Assembly (NCBI GenBank): GCA_903642325.1
Contig: CAHJWM010000004.1
Coordinates: 104,062 to 168,061 of the forward strand
Origin: Myxococcales bacterium
GTDB lineage: Bacteria > Myxococcota_A > Polyangia > Polyangiales > Polyangiaceae
Direction of reading: 5' to 3'
Length of the DNA stretch: 64,000 nucleotides
Part shown: positions 16,314 through 24,310 of the stretch, piece by piece
Position numbering within the stretch: the first letter of the stretch is position 1
Layout of the letters: every line of letters starts with the position of its first letter
Translations under genes and position numbers: made by a program
The notes under the pieces: generated by a model
Databases searched by the model: none
Told to the model about the DNA's origin: nothing
What the model saw: only the letters and a program-made list of their open reading frames with translations

Positions 16314-19300
16314 ATGTGGATCGTCCGCCTGGCTCTGCGCCGCCCATATACCGTGGCGACGCTCTGCCTGGCCATTTTACTGATGGGCGTGCTGTCCGTG
16401 CTGCGGATGGACGTGGATATTTTTCCCGCCATCAACATTCCGGTCGTGGTCGTGGTCTGGAATTACCCCGGTATGTCCGCGGAAGACATGGAGCGCCGGG
16501 TTACGTTGGTCAGTGAACGCGGCATCTCCACTTCCGTGAGCGGTATCAGCAAGCTGGAATCCCAGTCGATCAATAGCACCAGCGTCGTGAAGGTGTACTT
16601 CGAGCCTACGGCCGATATCGGCGGCGCCATCGCTCAGATTAGCGCGGCCTCGCTTTCGGCCAGCCGTATCATGCCGCCGGGGATGCAGCCGCCAACGTTA
16701 CTTCGGTTCAACGCGTCGAACGTGCCGGTCGCCCAACTCACGGTATCGGGGGCCGGTCAAAGCGAACAACAACTCTTCGACTACGGCGCCAACTTCCTCC
16801 GTTTGCGTCTGTTCACGGTTCCGGGCTTGTCCACCCCGGCTCCGTATGGTGGTCGACAAAGGCAGGTGAACGTGGACATCGACCCGGCGCGCGTAGCCGC
16901 CGCCGGCCTCGCAGCGCAGGACGTCGTCAACGCGGTGCTGAACCAGAACGTGATCTTGCCTGCAGGTTCGGCGCGCATCGGTCGGTTCGATTATGACGTG
17001 TTGCTGAATGGCAGCCCCGCGAGCACCGCCGAGTTCACTCGCTTACCGATCAAGGTCGTGAACGGCGCGAGCGTCTTTCTGGGGGACGTTGCCAACGTGT
17101 ACGACGGCTATGCGGTGCAACAGAACGTCGTGCGCGTGAACGGCAAGCGCGCAACCTACCTGTCTATCCTGAAGAAGGAGGACGCCTCCACCCTAGCGGT
17201 CGTTGAGGCGACGAAAGACATGCTGCCGGCCTTGCGCGCGGCGGCCCCTAGCGGGATAGAGCTGAAGCTCGACTTCGATCAGTCCACGTTCGTTCGCGGC
17301 GCTGTCGTCGGGGTATTTCGGGAGGCTTTGATTGCATCTGCGCTCGTGGCGGTCATGGTGCTCGCGTTCGTAGGCAGTTGGCGGAGCACGATCATCGTCT
17401 GTGTGTCCATCCCATTGGCGATCTTGGTCGGAGTGATCGGGCTCAAACTGAGCGGCCAGACCTTGAACTTGATGACCCTCGGCGGAATGGCGCTCGCCAT
17501 CGGCATGTTGGTCGACGACGCGATCGTAGAGATCGAGAACATCAATCGCAATCGCTCTTTGGGCAAGGAGCTGACCGTCGCGATTCTGGACGGGGCGCGG
17601 CAAATCGCGACGCCTGCGTTGGCGGCGACACTCACCATCTGCGTCGTCTTTTTCCCGGTCGTGCTCTTGGAGGGCCCGGCGCGCTTCTTGTTCGTGCCCC
17701 TGGCGCTGGCCGTAGTGTTCTCGATGTTGGCGTCGTACCTACTGTCTCGCACGCTGGTGCCGACCCTATCCCACTTGATCTTGGGTAAGGACCGTGTCGA
17801 GCCAGAGCCCGGTGCACAGGGTTCCAAAGACAAGGATGAAGCGCCGAAGCCGGAGTCGGCGAAGCAAGGCGAAGGCCCCGGCAAAACGCCGGAAAAGCCA
17901 AGTCGCTTCGCCAAGATAGACGGCTTTCGGCGCCGGCAGTTCGAACGTTTAGAGCAAGCTTACGCAGCCGTTCTGGCGACCGTGCTCGACCGGCGGAGGG
18001 TCGTGCTCGGCGCCGCCGCCGCATTCGCGGTGATCAGCGGGCTACTCGTGCTGATCGTCGGGCTCGATTTTTTTCCCAGCGTGGACGCGGGTATCTTGCG
18101 GATACACTTCCGTGCTCCGCCCGGAACGCGCTTGGAGGAAACGGAGCGGCTGGTCGACAAGGTGGAGCACCGCATCAGAGACGTGATACCCGCCGCCGAG
18201 ATCGAGACGATCAACGACAATATCGGCGTACCCGTGTTCTATAATTTGGGCTTCATCCCGACCGACAACGTCAACGGAGCAGATGCCGAAATCTTGGTTT
18301 CTCTCGCCAAACGTCACGACTCGAGTCGAAGCTATCGGGAGCGCATCCGAAAGCTGATTGCCGACGATTTTCCGGGATCGGTCGTGTACTTCCAGGCGGC
18401 GGACATCGTCAGCCAGGTGTTGAACTTCGGTCAGTCTGCGCCCGTCGACGTCCAGATAGAGGGCCCGAACGTGCAAGCCTCGTTGGCGATAGCCCGCCAA
18501 TTGCGCCGCGAAATCAGCCGAATTCCTGGCACCGAAGACGTGCGCATCGCGCAGGGCCTCAATCACCCGTCGCTCCGGGTGGACGTCGACCGGGAGCGCG
18601 CAGCCGCGCTCGGCTTGAGCGAGCGAGACGTGGCCAGCAGCTTGCTTACCTCGCTGAGCTCGAGCTCGCTCTTGTCGCCGAATTTCTGGGTGAACCCGAG
18701 CAACAACGTCAATTACTCGGTCAACGTGCAGACCCCCATCGCGCGCATCACCGACTTGTCCGAGCTGATGCAAACCCCGATCACGGCGATGGGCGCGAGC
18801 CCGCTCGCCGACCCAGAGTCCAACGATGCCTCGAACGACTCGATCGGTCCGCGTGAGCCGCGGCCGCCGCGCTACGAAACGGAAAGCTCGCCGTACCTGG
18901 GCGGCATCGCGGTGGTGCGGCCCACCGTGGATCGAGCCGTAGTCAACCACTACACCGTGCAGCCCGTCTTGGACGTGGAGTGCAATGTGGAAAACCGAGA
19001 TCTCGGCTCCGTTGCCCGCGGCATCCAGCATGCCATCGACGGAATCAAAAAATTGCCCAAGGGCACGAGCATCCACCTGCGAGGTCAGAGCGAGACGATG
19101 TATAGCTCGTTCGAGAGCCTTGGCCTCGGCCTGCTGATCGCGATCACGCTCGTTTATCTGCTGATGGTCGTCTTATTCCAGTCCTGGATCGATCCACTGA
19201 TTATCATGATCGCCGTACCGGGCGCGCTCAGTGGCATCTTGTGGATGCTGACTGCGACGGGCACCACGCTGAACGTGGAGTCATTGATGGGCGCGATCAT

Positions 19301-19724
19301 GGCCGTGGGCATCGCGGTCTCGAACAGTATCCTGCTGGTCAACTTTGCAAACGAGCGGCGCACCGAGGACGAGACGACGAGCCCCGTAGAGGCAGCGTTC
19401 GCGGCAGGGAAGGTGCGGCTGAGGCCGGTGTTGATGACGGCCCTGGCCATGGTGATCGGGATGCTGCCGATGGCTTTGGGTCTAGGTGAGGCAGGGGAGC
19501 AAAACGCTCCCCTCGGTCGAGCCGTGATTGGGGGCCTGTTGTGCGCGACATTCGTGACCCTGCTCGTCGTGCCGTGCGCATACGCTGTTCTGCGTAAGAA
19601 GCAGCCCGACAAAGGCAAGCGCGACCGCGAAATCGACGAAGCCGACGCCAAAGGTGGCGAACAAAAGCGCAGCGAGCAGAAAGATTGCGGAGCACCGCCC
19701 AAGGCGGCGGAGGCGGCTGCATGA
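16314..19724 (+). CDS. RND-family efflux permease (AcrB/MdtB-like inner-membrane transporter)
   Basis: A 1136-residue proton-driven efflux permease. It has the usual duplicated layout: TM1 near the N-terminus (PYTVATLCLAILLMGVL), a large periplasmic porter domain, TM2-6, a cytoplasmic Lys/Glu/Pro-rich linker around residues 500-540, then TM7, a second porter domain and TM8-12. GMLVDDAIVEIENI in TM4 carries the proton-relay Asp401 and Asp402. The linker is longer than in AcrB, and a C-terminal tail is rich in Lys/Glu. ATG 16314 is taken as start; GTG 16305 would add three residues. The stop overlaps the adaptor gene start as ATGA. The drug or metal exported cannot be deduced; no outer-membrane channel gene is adjacent. 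Confidence 0.93.
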   Translation: MWIVRLALRRPYTVATLCLAILLMGVLSVLRMDVDIFPAINIPVVVVVWNYPGMSAEDMERRVTLVSERGISTSVSGISKLESQSINSTSVVKVYFEPTADIGGAIAQISAASLSASRIMPPGMQPPTLLRFNASNVPVAQLTVSGAGQSEQQLFDYGANFLRLRLFTVPGLSTPAPYGGRQRQVNVDIDPARVAAAGLAAQDVVNAVLNQNVILPAGSARIGRFDYDVLLNGSPASTAEFTRLPIKVVNGASVFLGDVANVYDGYAVQQNVVRVNGKRATYLSILKKEDASTLAVVEATKDMLPALRAAAPSGIELKLDFDQSTFVRGAVVGVFREALIASALVAVMVLAFVGSWRSTIIVCVSIPLAILVGVIGLKLSGQTLNLMTLGGMALAIGMLVDDAIVEIENINRNRSLGKELTVAILDGARQIATPALAATLTICVVFFPVVLLEGPARFLFVPLALAVVFSMLASYLLSRTLVPTLSHLILGKDRVEPEPGAQGSKDKDEAPKPESAKQGEGPGKTPEKPSRFAKIDGFRRRQFERLEQAYAAVLATVLDRRRVVLGAAAAFAVISGLLVLIVGLDFFPSVDAGILRIHFRAPPGTRLEETERLVDKVEHRIRDVIPAAEIETINDNIGVPVFYNLGFIPTDNVNGADAEILVSLAKRHDSSRSYRERIRKLIADDFPGSVVYFQAADIVSQVLNFGQSAPVDVQIEGPNVQASLAIARQLRREISRIPGTEDVRIAQGLNHPSLRVDVDRERAAALGLSERDVASSLLTSLSSSSLLSPNFWVNPSNNVNYSVNVQTPIARITDLSELMQTPITAMGASPLADPESNDASNDSIGPREPRPPRYETESSPYLGGIAVVRPTVDRAVVNHYTVQPVLDVECNVENRDLGSVARGIQHAIDGIKKLPKGTSIHLRGQSETMYSSFESLGLGLLIAITLVYLLMVVLFQSWIDPLIIMIAVPGALSGILWMLTATGTTLNVESLMGAIMAVGIAVSNSILLVNFANERRTEDETTSPVEAAFAAGKVRLRPVLMTALAMVIGMLPMALGLGEAGEQNAPLGRAVIGGLLCATFVTLLVVPCAYAVLRKKQPDKGKRDREIDEADAKGGEQKRSEQKDCGAPPKAAEAAA

Positions 19725-21013
19725 GCCAAGACGAGAAGCACGACGGTGGCGTTCCTAGTCCATCGCAGCGCGCACGCCGCATGCTCGTGGTCATCACGGC
19801 TGTCCTCCTGTTCAGCGCGGCCGTGGTGCTGGTGATCACCTGGCTGTTTGGTCGGCGGGCTGAGGCGAAAAACCGGAAACAGCGTGAAAATGTGGAGCAA
19901 GCAGGACCGAAGCTCGTCGTGATGAAGGTCGAGGCCTCGGCCCGCGATCGAGAGCTGACGTTACCGGGCGACGTCCGAGGCTTCGAGCAAATCACGTTGT
20001 ACGCGAAGATTGCTGGATACGTGCGGACGATCAAGGTGGAACGCGGCGAGCACGTGGAGCGCGGTCAGGTGCTGGGCATCATCGAGTCACCGGAGAACGA
20101 CCAAGACGTGATATCCGCCCGCTCGGACGCGGTGATCAAGCACGTGAACGCCGAACGCGCGCGGCGCCTGGTCGTGCCCGGCGTCATCTCGGAGATGGAT
20201 AAAGACTTGGCAGAAAACGACGAGCGTCGCGCGCAGGCCACGCTCGACCGCTTGAATTTCGTCAAAGGTTACGAAACCGTGCGCGCGCCCTTTGCCGGTA
20301 TCGTTACAGCGCGCTACGTGGACGCGGGCGCGCTGATGCCTGCGGCGACGGGCTCGACGGCCAGCGCTCAACCGCTGGTTGACCTAGCGCGCGTCGATAT
20401 GCTTCGCGTGTTCGTGTACGTGGGGCAAGACACCGCCCCATTTTTGACCGTTGGAGATTCGGTTATGATCTGGCAGGACGAGCTGCCAGAAAAGCAGATC
20501 CATGCCCGGATCACGCGCTGCGCGGCCGCTCTCGATCAGCGCACGCGGCGCATGCAGTGCGAGATCGTGCTCGACAACCGCACCTGGGGCCTGCTGCCGG
20601 GCACTTCCGTTCATGTGCGCCTGCAGATTAAAGCCGGAAATGCCCCAGACGTCCCGAGCGAGGCGCTCGTGATCAGAGAGGGCAAAAATTGGCTCGCCAC
20701 GGTGAGAGACCGCAAAATCCAGTTGGTCGAGGTCGAGGTAGGAGCAACCGACGGGAAACAAGTTCGTATCCTGCGCGGCATTGCCCCGGGGGATGTCATT
20801 GCGCTGAACGTGCCGGTTGAGCTCGAGAACGACAGCGCGGTGCAGCCGGTCGATAAGGGTCCGGAAAAACCAGCGCCTGACACTGCCTCCAGCGCTCGCG
20901 CGGCCGCTGATGCGGCGAGTGAATCCACGCCGCGCGAACGCACGCTGGGCGTCGCGCGCGACGACCAGAAGCACAACGGCTCCGACGTCACGACGCCGGC
21001 GCTTCCGCGCTGA
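19721..21013 (+). CDS. RND efflux periplasmic adaptor (membrane fusion protein)
   Basis: A 430-residue adaptor linking the RND permease to an outer-membrane channel. One N-terminal TM segment (LVVITAVLLFSAAVVLVITWLF) anchors it. The first lipoyl half (LYAKIAGYVRTIKVERGEHV), an alpha-hairpin around residues 130-175, the second lipoyl half (VRAPFAGIVTARYVDAGALM) and the beta-barrel domain follow in order. The C-terminal 55 residues are Ser/Ala/Asp-rich and disordered-looking. The ATG at 19721 overlaps the permease stop; the gene order permease then adaptor is the reverse of the common acrAB arrangement. Confidence 0.92.
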   Translation: MSQDEKHDGGVPSPSQRARRMLVVITAVLLFSAAVVLVITWLFGRRAEAKNRKQRENVEQAGPKLVVMKVEASARDRELTLPGDVRGFEQITLYAKIAGYVRTIKVERGEHVERGQVLGIIESPENDQDVISARSDAVIKHVNAERARRLVVPGVISEMDKDLAENDERRAQATLDRLNFVKGYETVRAPFAGIVTARYVDAGALMPAATGSTASAQPLVDLARVDMLRVFVYVGQDTAPFLTVGDSVMIWQDELPEKQIHARITRCAAALDQRTRRMQCEIVLDNRTWGLLPGTSVHVRLQIKAGNAPDVPSEALVIREGKNWLATVRDRKIQLVEVEVGATDGKQVRILRGIAPGDVIALNVPVELENDSAVQPVDKGPEKPAPDTASSARAAADAASESTPRERTLGVARDDQKHNGSDVTTPALPR

Positions 21014-21141
21014 GCGTGGCATCGGCCTCCTCGGACGAGTGTCAAGTCAGGCGCACGTGGCCAGACCTCGACGCGCGACCCACGCAGAGTGAGCGCTCAT
21101 TACCAGCAGTTGCGCCGCGGCTAGCCCAAGACCCGCGCCAT

Positions 21142-21166
21142 GATTGCTCGTACGATACGAACAATC
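21142..21166. promoter_or_regulatory. 25-bp operator-like inverted repeat
   Basis: Twelve-base arms around a single central base pair at 10 of 12 positions: left half GATTGCTCGTAC, right half ATACGAACAATC. Its size and symmetry are those of TetR-type operators. It lies 168 bases upstream of the sigma-54 activator start and 128 bases after the adaptor stop; no TetR gene is in the window, so the binder is unknown. Confidence 0.45.
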
Positions 21167-21198
21167 CTGACCGCTGTCCTCGTCGATCGGCCGTCCTT

Positions 21199-21226
21199 AG
21201 CGCGTCGTCGGCAGCGCGTCGTCGGC
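21199..21226. repeat. 14-bp perfect tandem repeat
   Basis: AGCGCGTCGTCGGC occurs twice in direct succession, 21199-21212 and 21213-21226, upstream of the sigma-54 activator gene. No function is apparent. Confidence 0.7.
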
Positions 21227-21333
21227 GCAGCCATGCATGGCGCGCGTGTCCCGTCCTCACCGTGCCGGAGCCTGACGCGAGCTACGCCGTGAAGCGTTGA
21301 AGCACGCAATGAGCTCTGCCATGCTCGAAGCGT

Positions 21334-22890
21334 ATGAAGAGTCCTAGCGCGGCCGTTGGCGATCGCCGGACGGGCCCGGCCGCCGGCCGTCCCTCCCCGG
21401 AGGTGCTGATCGCGGTGGCCGAGGTCGGCCGTGAGCTCGCGGCCTCCGGCGCCCGCGAGGCGCGCTTGGGAGGCGCTCTGCGCGTGCTGGAACGGCGGCT
21501 CGGGGCGGGGCGCTCGGTTATCTACTCTGCCAATGCGGGCGCGCGCTCGCTGACGGTGGATGCCTCGCATGGCCTGGACCCAGACGCGTTTCGCCCGCGG
21601 TTTTCTGCGGGAGCGGCGGGGCGGGTCGCGGCGACGGGACAGCCCGTGGTGGTGCCCGTCCTGCGCCACGACCCGATGGCGCTGTCCGAGATCGCGGACC
21701 TAGCGCGTTGGTCCGACGGGGGCTGGAACCTGGTTGCGGTACCCGTCACGGCGCGGGGTCGCTGCGTTGGCGTATTGTGCGCGTATTTCCGGCATCGCGA
21801 TCCTGCCGGTTTCGCCGAACGCCTGGGTGTGTTGGACGTCGTCGCGGGCCTGATCGGCAAGATCTTACGCGAGGACGAAAAGCGCAATTCTGCGGCGGGC
21901 TTGATCGAAACTCCCGCGCTCGGACCTGCCGCCACGCAGTTCGAATATTCGAACATGATCGGCGAGAGCGGCGTCATGCGGCAGATCTACGAACAGGTCA
22001 GTCAGGTGGCACGCACCAACGCGACCGCGCTCTTACGCGGGGAGTCGGGGACCGGCAAAGAGCTAGTGGCGCGCGCCATTCACCAAAACTCGCCGCGCGC
22101 GCTCCAGCCGTTCATCAAGGTCAATTGCGCGGCGCTGCCCGAGTCTTTGTTCGAGTCCGAGCTCTTTGGGCACGAGAGAGGCGCCTTCACCGGCGCCCAT
22201 GCTCGTAAAAAAGGCAGATTCGAGCTGGCGCAAGGCGGAACGCTTTTTTTGGACGAGATCGGCGAGCTCCCGCTGACCACCCAGTCGAAGTTGCTGCGCG
22301 TATTGCAGTTTCGTGAGTTCGAAAGGTTGGGCGGCACCGAAACGCTTCGTCCGGACGTGCGCATCGTCGCCGCCACCAACATCGACATCGAGCGCGCCGT
22401 CGAAAGCGGCACGTTTCGCGAGGACCTGTACTACCGAATCAATATTTTTACGATCACGCTGCCCTCGCTGCGCGACCGTCCGCAGGACATCCCGGCCTTG
22501 GCCGAGTACTTCATGCGCAAATTCGCGGCCGAGCATCAACGGAAGATCGGGCGCGTTTCGAGCGCCGCCATGGATTTACTCAGCCGGCAGGCTTTCCCGG
22601 GAAATGTACGTGAGCTGGAGAACGTGATCGAGCGCGCCGTCGTGGTCTGCAAGGGGTCGGTGATACAGGAATCCGACTTGCCCGAGGCATTCCGGGTTGC
22701 GGCCGCCGGCAAGGAGAAGCTGACGCTAGAAGAGGCTGTCGGGCGGCTCGAGCGTCGACTGATCGAAGAAGCGCTGGAGTCGGAAGCGGGCAGCCTGGTG
22801 GGTGCTGCGCGCGCATTAGGCACCACCGAACGCGTAGTGCGTTACAAGGCGCGCAAGCTGGGCATCGCTACGGGCCGCTTTCGGCGCTAG
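21334..22890 (+). CDS. Sigma-54-dependent transcriptional activator (GAF-AAA+-Fis; NifA/NorR-like)
   Basis: A 518-residue bacterial enhancer-binding protein. A GAF-like sensor domain spans about residues 22-180. The AAA+ domain follows from about 205, with Walker A GESGTGKE at 236-243, the sigma-54 contact loop GAFTGA at 283-288, and Walker B TLFLDEIGE. A C-terminal Fis-type helix-turn-helix (SLVGAARALGTTERVVRYKARKL) binds enhancer DNA. It lies directly upstream of the nitrite assimilation genes with three dyads and a sigma-54 promoter candidate in between, so it most likely activates them. The signal sensed by the GAF domain (nitrate, nitrite, NO or nitrogen status) cannot be told from sequence. 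Starts at ATG 21334. Confidence 0.92.
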   Translation: MKSPSAAVGDRRTGPAAGRPSPEVLIAVAEVGRELAASGAREARLGGALRVLERRLGAGRSVIYSANAGARSLTVDASHGLDPDAFRPRFSAGAAGRVAATGQPVVVPVLRHDPMALSEIADLARWSDGGWNLVAVPVTARGRCVGVLCAYFRHRDPAGFAERLGVLDVVAGLIGKILREDEKRNSAAGLIETPALGPAATQFEYSNMIGESGVMRQIYEQVSQVARTNATALLRGESGTGKELVARAIHQNSPRALQPFIKVNCAALPESLFESELFGHERGAFTGAHARKKGRFELAQGGTLFLDEIGELPLTTQSKLLRVLQFREFERLGGTETLRPDVRIVAATNIDIERAVESGTFREDLYYRINIFTITLPSLRDRPQDIPALAEYFMRKFAAEHQRKIGRVSSAAMDLLSRQAFPGNVRELENVIERAVVVCKGSVIQESDLPEAFRVAAAGKEKLTLEEAVGRLERRLIEEALESEAGSLVGAARALGTTERVVRYKARKLGIATGRFRR

Positions 22891-22897
22891 GCGCCGA
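22881..22897 (+). terminator. Short hairpin at the end of the activator gene
   Basis: Perfect 7-base-pair stem (TCGGCGC at 22881-22887 with its complement at 22891-22897) and a 3-base loop that is the TAG stop codon itself. No T-run follows; a weak terminator or processing hairpin. Confidence 0.35.
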
Positions 22898-22899
22898 TT

Positions 22900-22911
22900 G
22901 ACAAATTTGTC
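22900..22911. promoter_or_regulatory. Dyad 1, candidate activator-binding site
   Basis: GACAAATTTGTC is a perfect 12-base palindrome followed by GGG, 10 bases after the activator stop and 121 bases (centre to centre) before dyad 2. Together with dyads 2 and 3 it gives a consensus GAC-N6-GTCGG, candidate upstream activating sites for the sigma-54 activator. Confidence 0.55.
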
Positions 22912-23020
22912 GGGCCGCGTCCCGTGGTGCCTCGCCGCAACGTTTCGAATCGTCGCGTATGAGCACGGTTTTGCGATACCGACTGGCCGCACAGGGCGGC
23001 GGTGGCGTTAAAACAAGAGC

Positions 23021-23032
23021 GACAATTCTGTC
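23021..23032. promoter_or_regulatory. Dyad 2, candidate activator-binding site
   Basis: GACAATTCTGTC, with perfect GACA/TGTC arms, followed by GGC. Its centre is 31 bases from that of dyad 3, about three DNA helical turns, which would put both on the same face. Confidence 0.55.
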
Positions 23033-23051
23033 GGCATTCGCCGGCCATTCC

Positions 23052-23063
23052 GACGAAATTGTC
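23052..23063. promoter_or_regulatory. Dyad 3, candidate activator-binding site
   Basis: GACGAAATTGTC, with GAC/GTC arms and one inner mismatch, followed by GGG. It lies about 90 bases upstream of the -24 element candidate, a normal distance for an enhancer of a sigma-54 promoter. Confidence 0.55.
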
Positions 23064-23150
23064 GGGCAACAGCGGTCGTTCAGATTTCCGTCCAGTTTCA
23101 GCAAGCGACGACACCGGCGCTTCCCGCGCATTTTTAGCGTGTTCGTCCGG

Positions 23151-23167
23151 TCGGCATGGAGGTTGCT
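23151..23167 (+). promoter_or_regulatory. Candidate sigma-54 (-24/-12) promoter
   Basis: TCGGCATGGAGGTTGCT has GG at 23153-23154 and GC at 23165-23166 with exactly ten bases between, and keeps the TTGC of the -12 element. The predicted transcription start, near 23178, would leave only about 7 bases of leader before the ATG at 23185, which is unusually short and is the main doubt. Confidence 0.5.
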
Positions 23168-23184
23168 GTAGGGCCGATCAGCAC

Positions 23185-24057
23185 ATGACCTCTGCCACTA
23201 AGACCAGCAGTCGCGAGCGGCCCGTGATCGCACTGCTCGAAGCGCGTATGCAGAGCGAGCTCGCGCGTCTGGTCGAGAAGCATGGCGGTGCTCCCGTGTG
23301 CGTGCCCGCCGTGCAGGAGACACCGCACATCGAGGCCAATGCCGTACGCCTCTTGCTGGACGAGCTCTGCGCAGGTCAGCACGACGTCGTGATCTTCATG
23401 ACTGGCGTCGCCGTCTCTCTGCTGTTCGAGCTGGCGCAGGAGCTCGGCCGCCACGCGGAGCTGATCCCGGCCCTGCGAAATCTTACCACTGTGTGTCGCG
23501 GGCCAAAGCCTACCGCGGCGTTGCGCGGCTTCGGGGTGGCACCGACACTCAACGCACGCGAACCGTTCACGGCGGCCGAGCTGATTGATGCCCTCAGTGA
23601 CGTAGAAGTCGCTGGGCGCCGCGTGCTCTTGTTCAACTACGGCGAGCGCAGCGAAACCCTATCTGAAACACTGCTCGCCAGACGCGCGGAACTGCAAGAA
23701 TTTTGGCTCTATCGCTGGCTATTGCCGACCGATGGCGCCGCGCTCGAGGAGCTCGTGCGACGCATCGTCGAGCGCAAAGTGGATGCAGTGGCCATCACCT
23801 GCCAAATTCAATTCCGGCACCTCTATCAAGTCGCGGAGCGCATCGACCTAAGCCGCGAGCTCGTGGACGCGCTTCGAAAGGACGTGGTTGTAGCCGCGGT
23901 TGGGCCTACCTGTCGCGCCATTATCGAGGTTCACGGCGTGCGGCCGCATGTCATGCCGGAGCACCCCAAGATGGGCCCACTGGTGATGGCACTGATGCGC
24001 TACCTCGATATGAAGGAAGCCAACGAGCGCCGCGCGGCCGCAACTTCGAGCTCCTGA
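23185..24057 (+). CDS. Uroporphyrinogen-III synthase-like protein
   Basis: A 290-residue HemD-family protein. The family closes hydroxymethylbilane to uroporphyrinogen III, the precursor of siroheme needed by nitrite reductase. Visible blocks are RPVIALLEARMQSELARLVEKHGG at the start (split here as the N-terminal strand-helix), VVIFMTGVAV, VCRGPKPTAALRGFGV, LLFNYGER, DAVAITCQIQFRHLY and VVAAVGPTCRAIIE, the two alternating alpha/beta halves of HemD. HemD-like genes beside nirB are common and suggest a role in siroheme supply or an accessory regulatory role. ATG 23185 was chosen because upstream in-frame codons cross the promoter elements. The gene appears to be the first of the nitrite operon. 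Confidence 0.8.
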   Translation: MTSATKTSSRERPVIALLEARMQSELARLVEKHGGAPVCVPAVQETPHIEANAVRLLLDELCAGQHDVVIFMTGVAVSLLFELAQELGRHAELIPALRNLTTVCRGPKPTAALRGFGVAPTLNAREPFTAAELIDALSDVEVAGRRVLLFNYGERSETLSETLLARRAELQEFWLYRWLLPTDGAALEELVRRIVERKVDAVAITCQIQFRHLYQVAERIDLSRELVDALRKDVVVAAVGPTCRAIIEVHGVRPHVMPEHPKMGPLVMALMRYLDMKEANERRAAATSSS

Positions 24058-24104
24058 ATCTGCTCTGGACTCGCACACATCACTCGAAAGTAAGCTTCAA
24101 TGCC

Positions 24105-24140
24105 CACGTTTCAACGTGCGGCACCGTTCATCGGTGCCGC
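24105..24140 (+). promoter_or_regulatory. Two abutting RNA hairpins in the narK leader
   Basis: A first dyad, CACGTT-TC-AACGTG (24105-24118), is followed directly by a perfect 9-base-pair hairpin with arms GCGGCACCG and CGGTGCCGC and a 5-base loop (24118-24140). They lie between the uroporphyrinogen synthase-like gene and narK. Leader hairpins that control nitrate assimilation operons are known, but no T-run terminator and no ANTAR protein gene are seen, so the role is open. Confidence 0.4.
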
Positions 24141-24214
24141 GTGGACGGGACATCCTCGTCATTTCAGCGAGCTCGCCACCAGCGTTGCCGGTCACGTTGC
24201 CCACCGACGATTCG

Positions 24215-24310
24215 ATGAAGAAGGCCGAGGCCGAGTACGAGATCGTGCAGCTGGAGCTGCCTTTTCCTGTTGAGACCTGGACCGAGAAGGATCGATTAGA
24301 CCATGGATAA
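24215..24310 (+). CDS. Small hypothetical protein overlapping the narK start
   Basis: A 31-residue frame from ATG 24215 to TAA 24308-24310, overlapping the first codons of narK by 8 bases. It begins MKKAEAEYEIVQLELPFP and has the third-position GC bias of real genes for its first half. The stop inside the next gene's start would allow translational coupling. I do not recognise it. It may be a leader peptide, a small transporter partner, or a chance frame; no strong ribosome site is visible. Confidence 0.4.
   Translation: MKKAEAEYEIVQLELPFPVETWTEKDRLDHG

Larger units (their letters stand above)
21014..21333. other. Intergenic region of 320 bases with a dyad and a tandem repeat
   Basis: No convincing gene is seen here; short open frames lack ribosome sites and family similarity. 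The stretch contains a 25-base dyad (21142-21166) and a 14-base tandem repeat (21199-21226), listed separately. It separates the efflux operon from the nitrogen regulator. Confidence 0.6.

Noticed and set aside
18042..19076. Minus-strand open frame of 344 codons
   Set aside because: It lies antisense inside the RND permease, is rich in His/Arg/Asp and shows no family motif; a high-GC shadow.
24105..24140. ANTAR (NasR/NasT) antiterminator target
   Set aside because: Loop sequences do not fit the hexaloop rule and no T-run terminator follows, so only a generic hairpin pair is reported.
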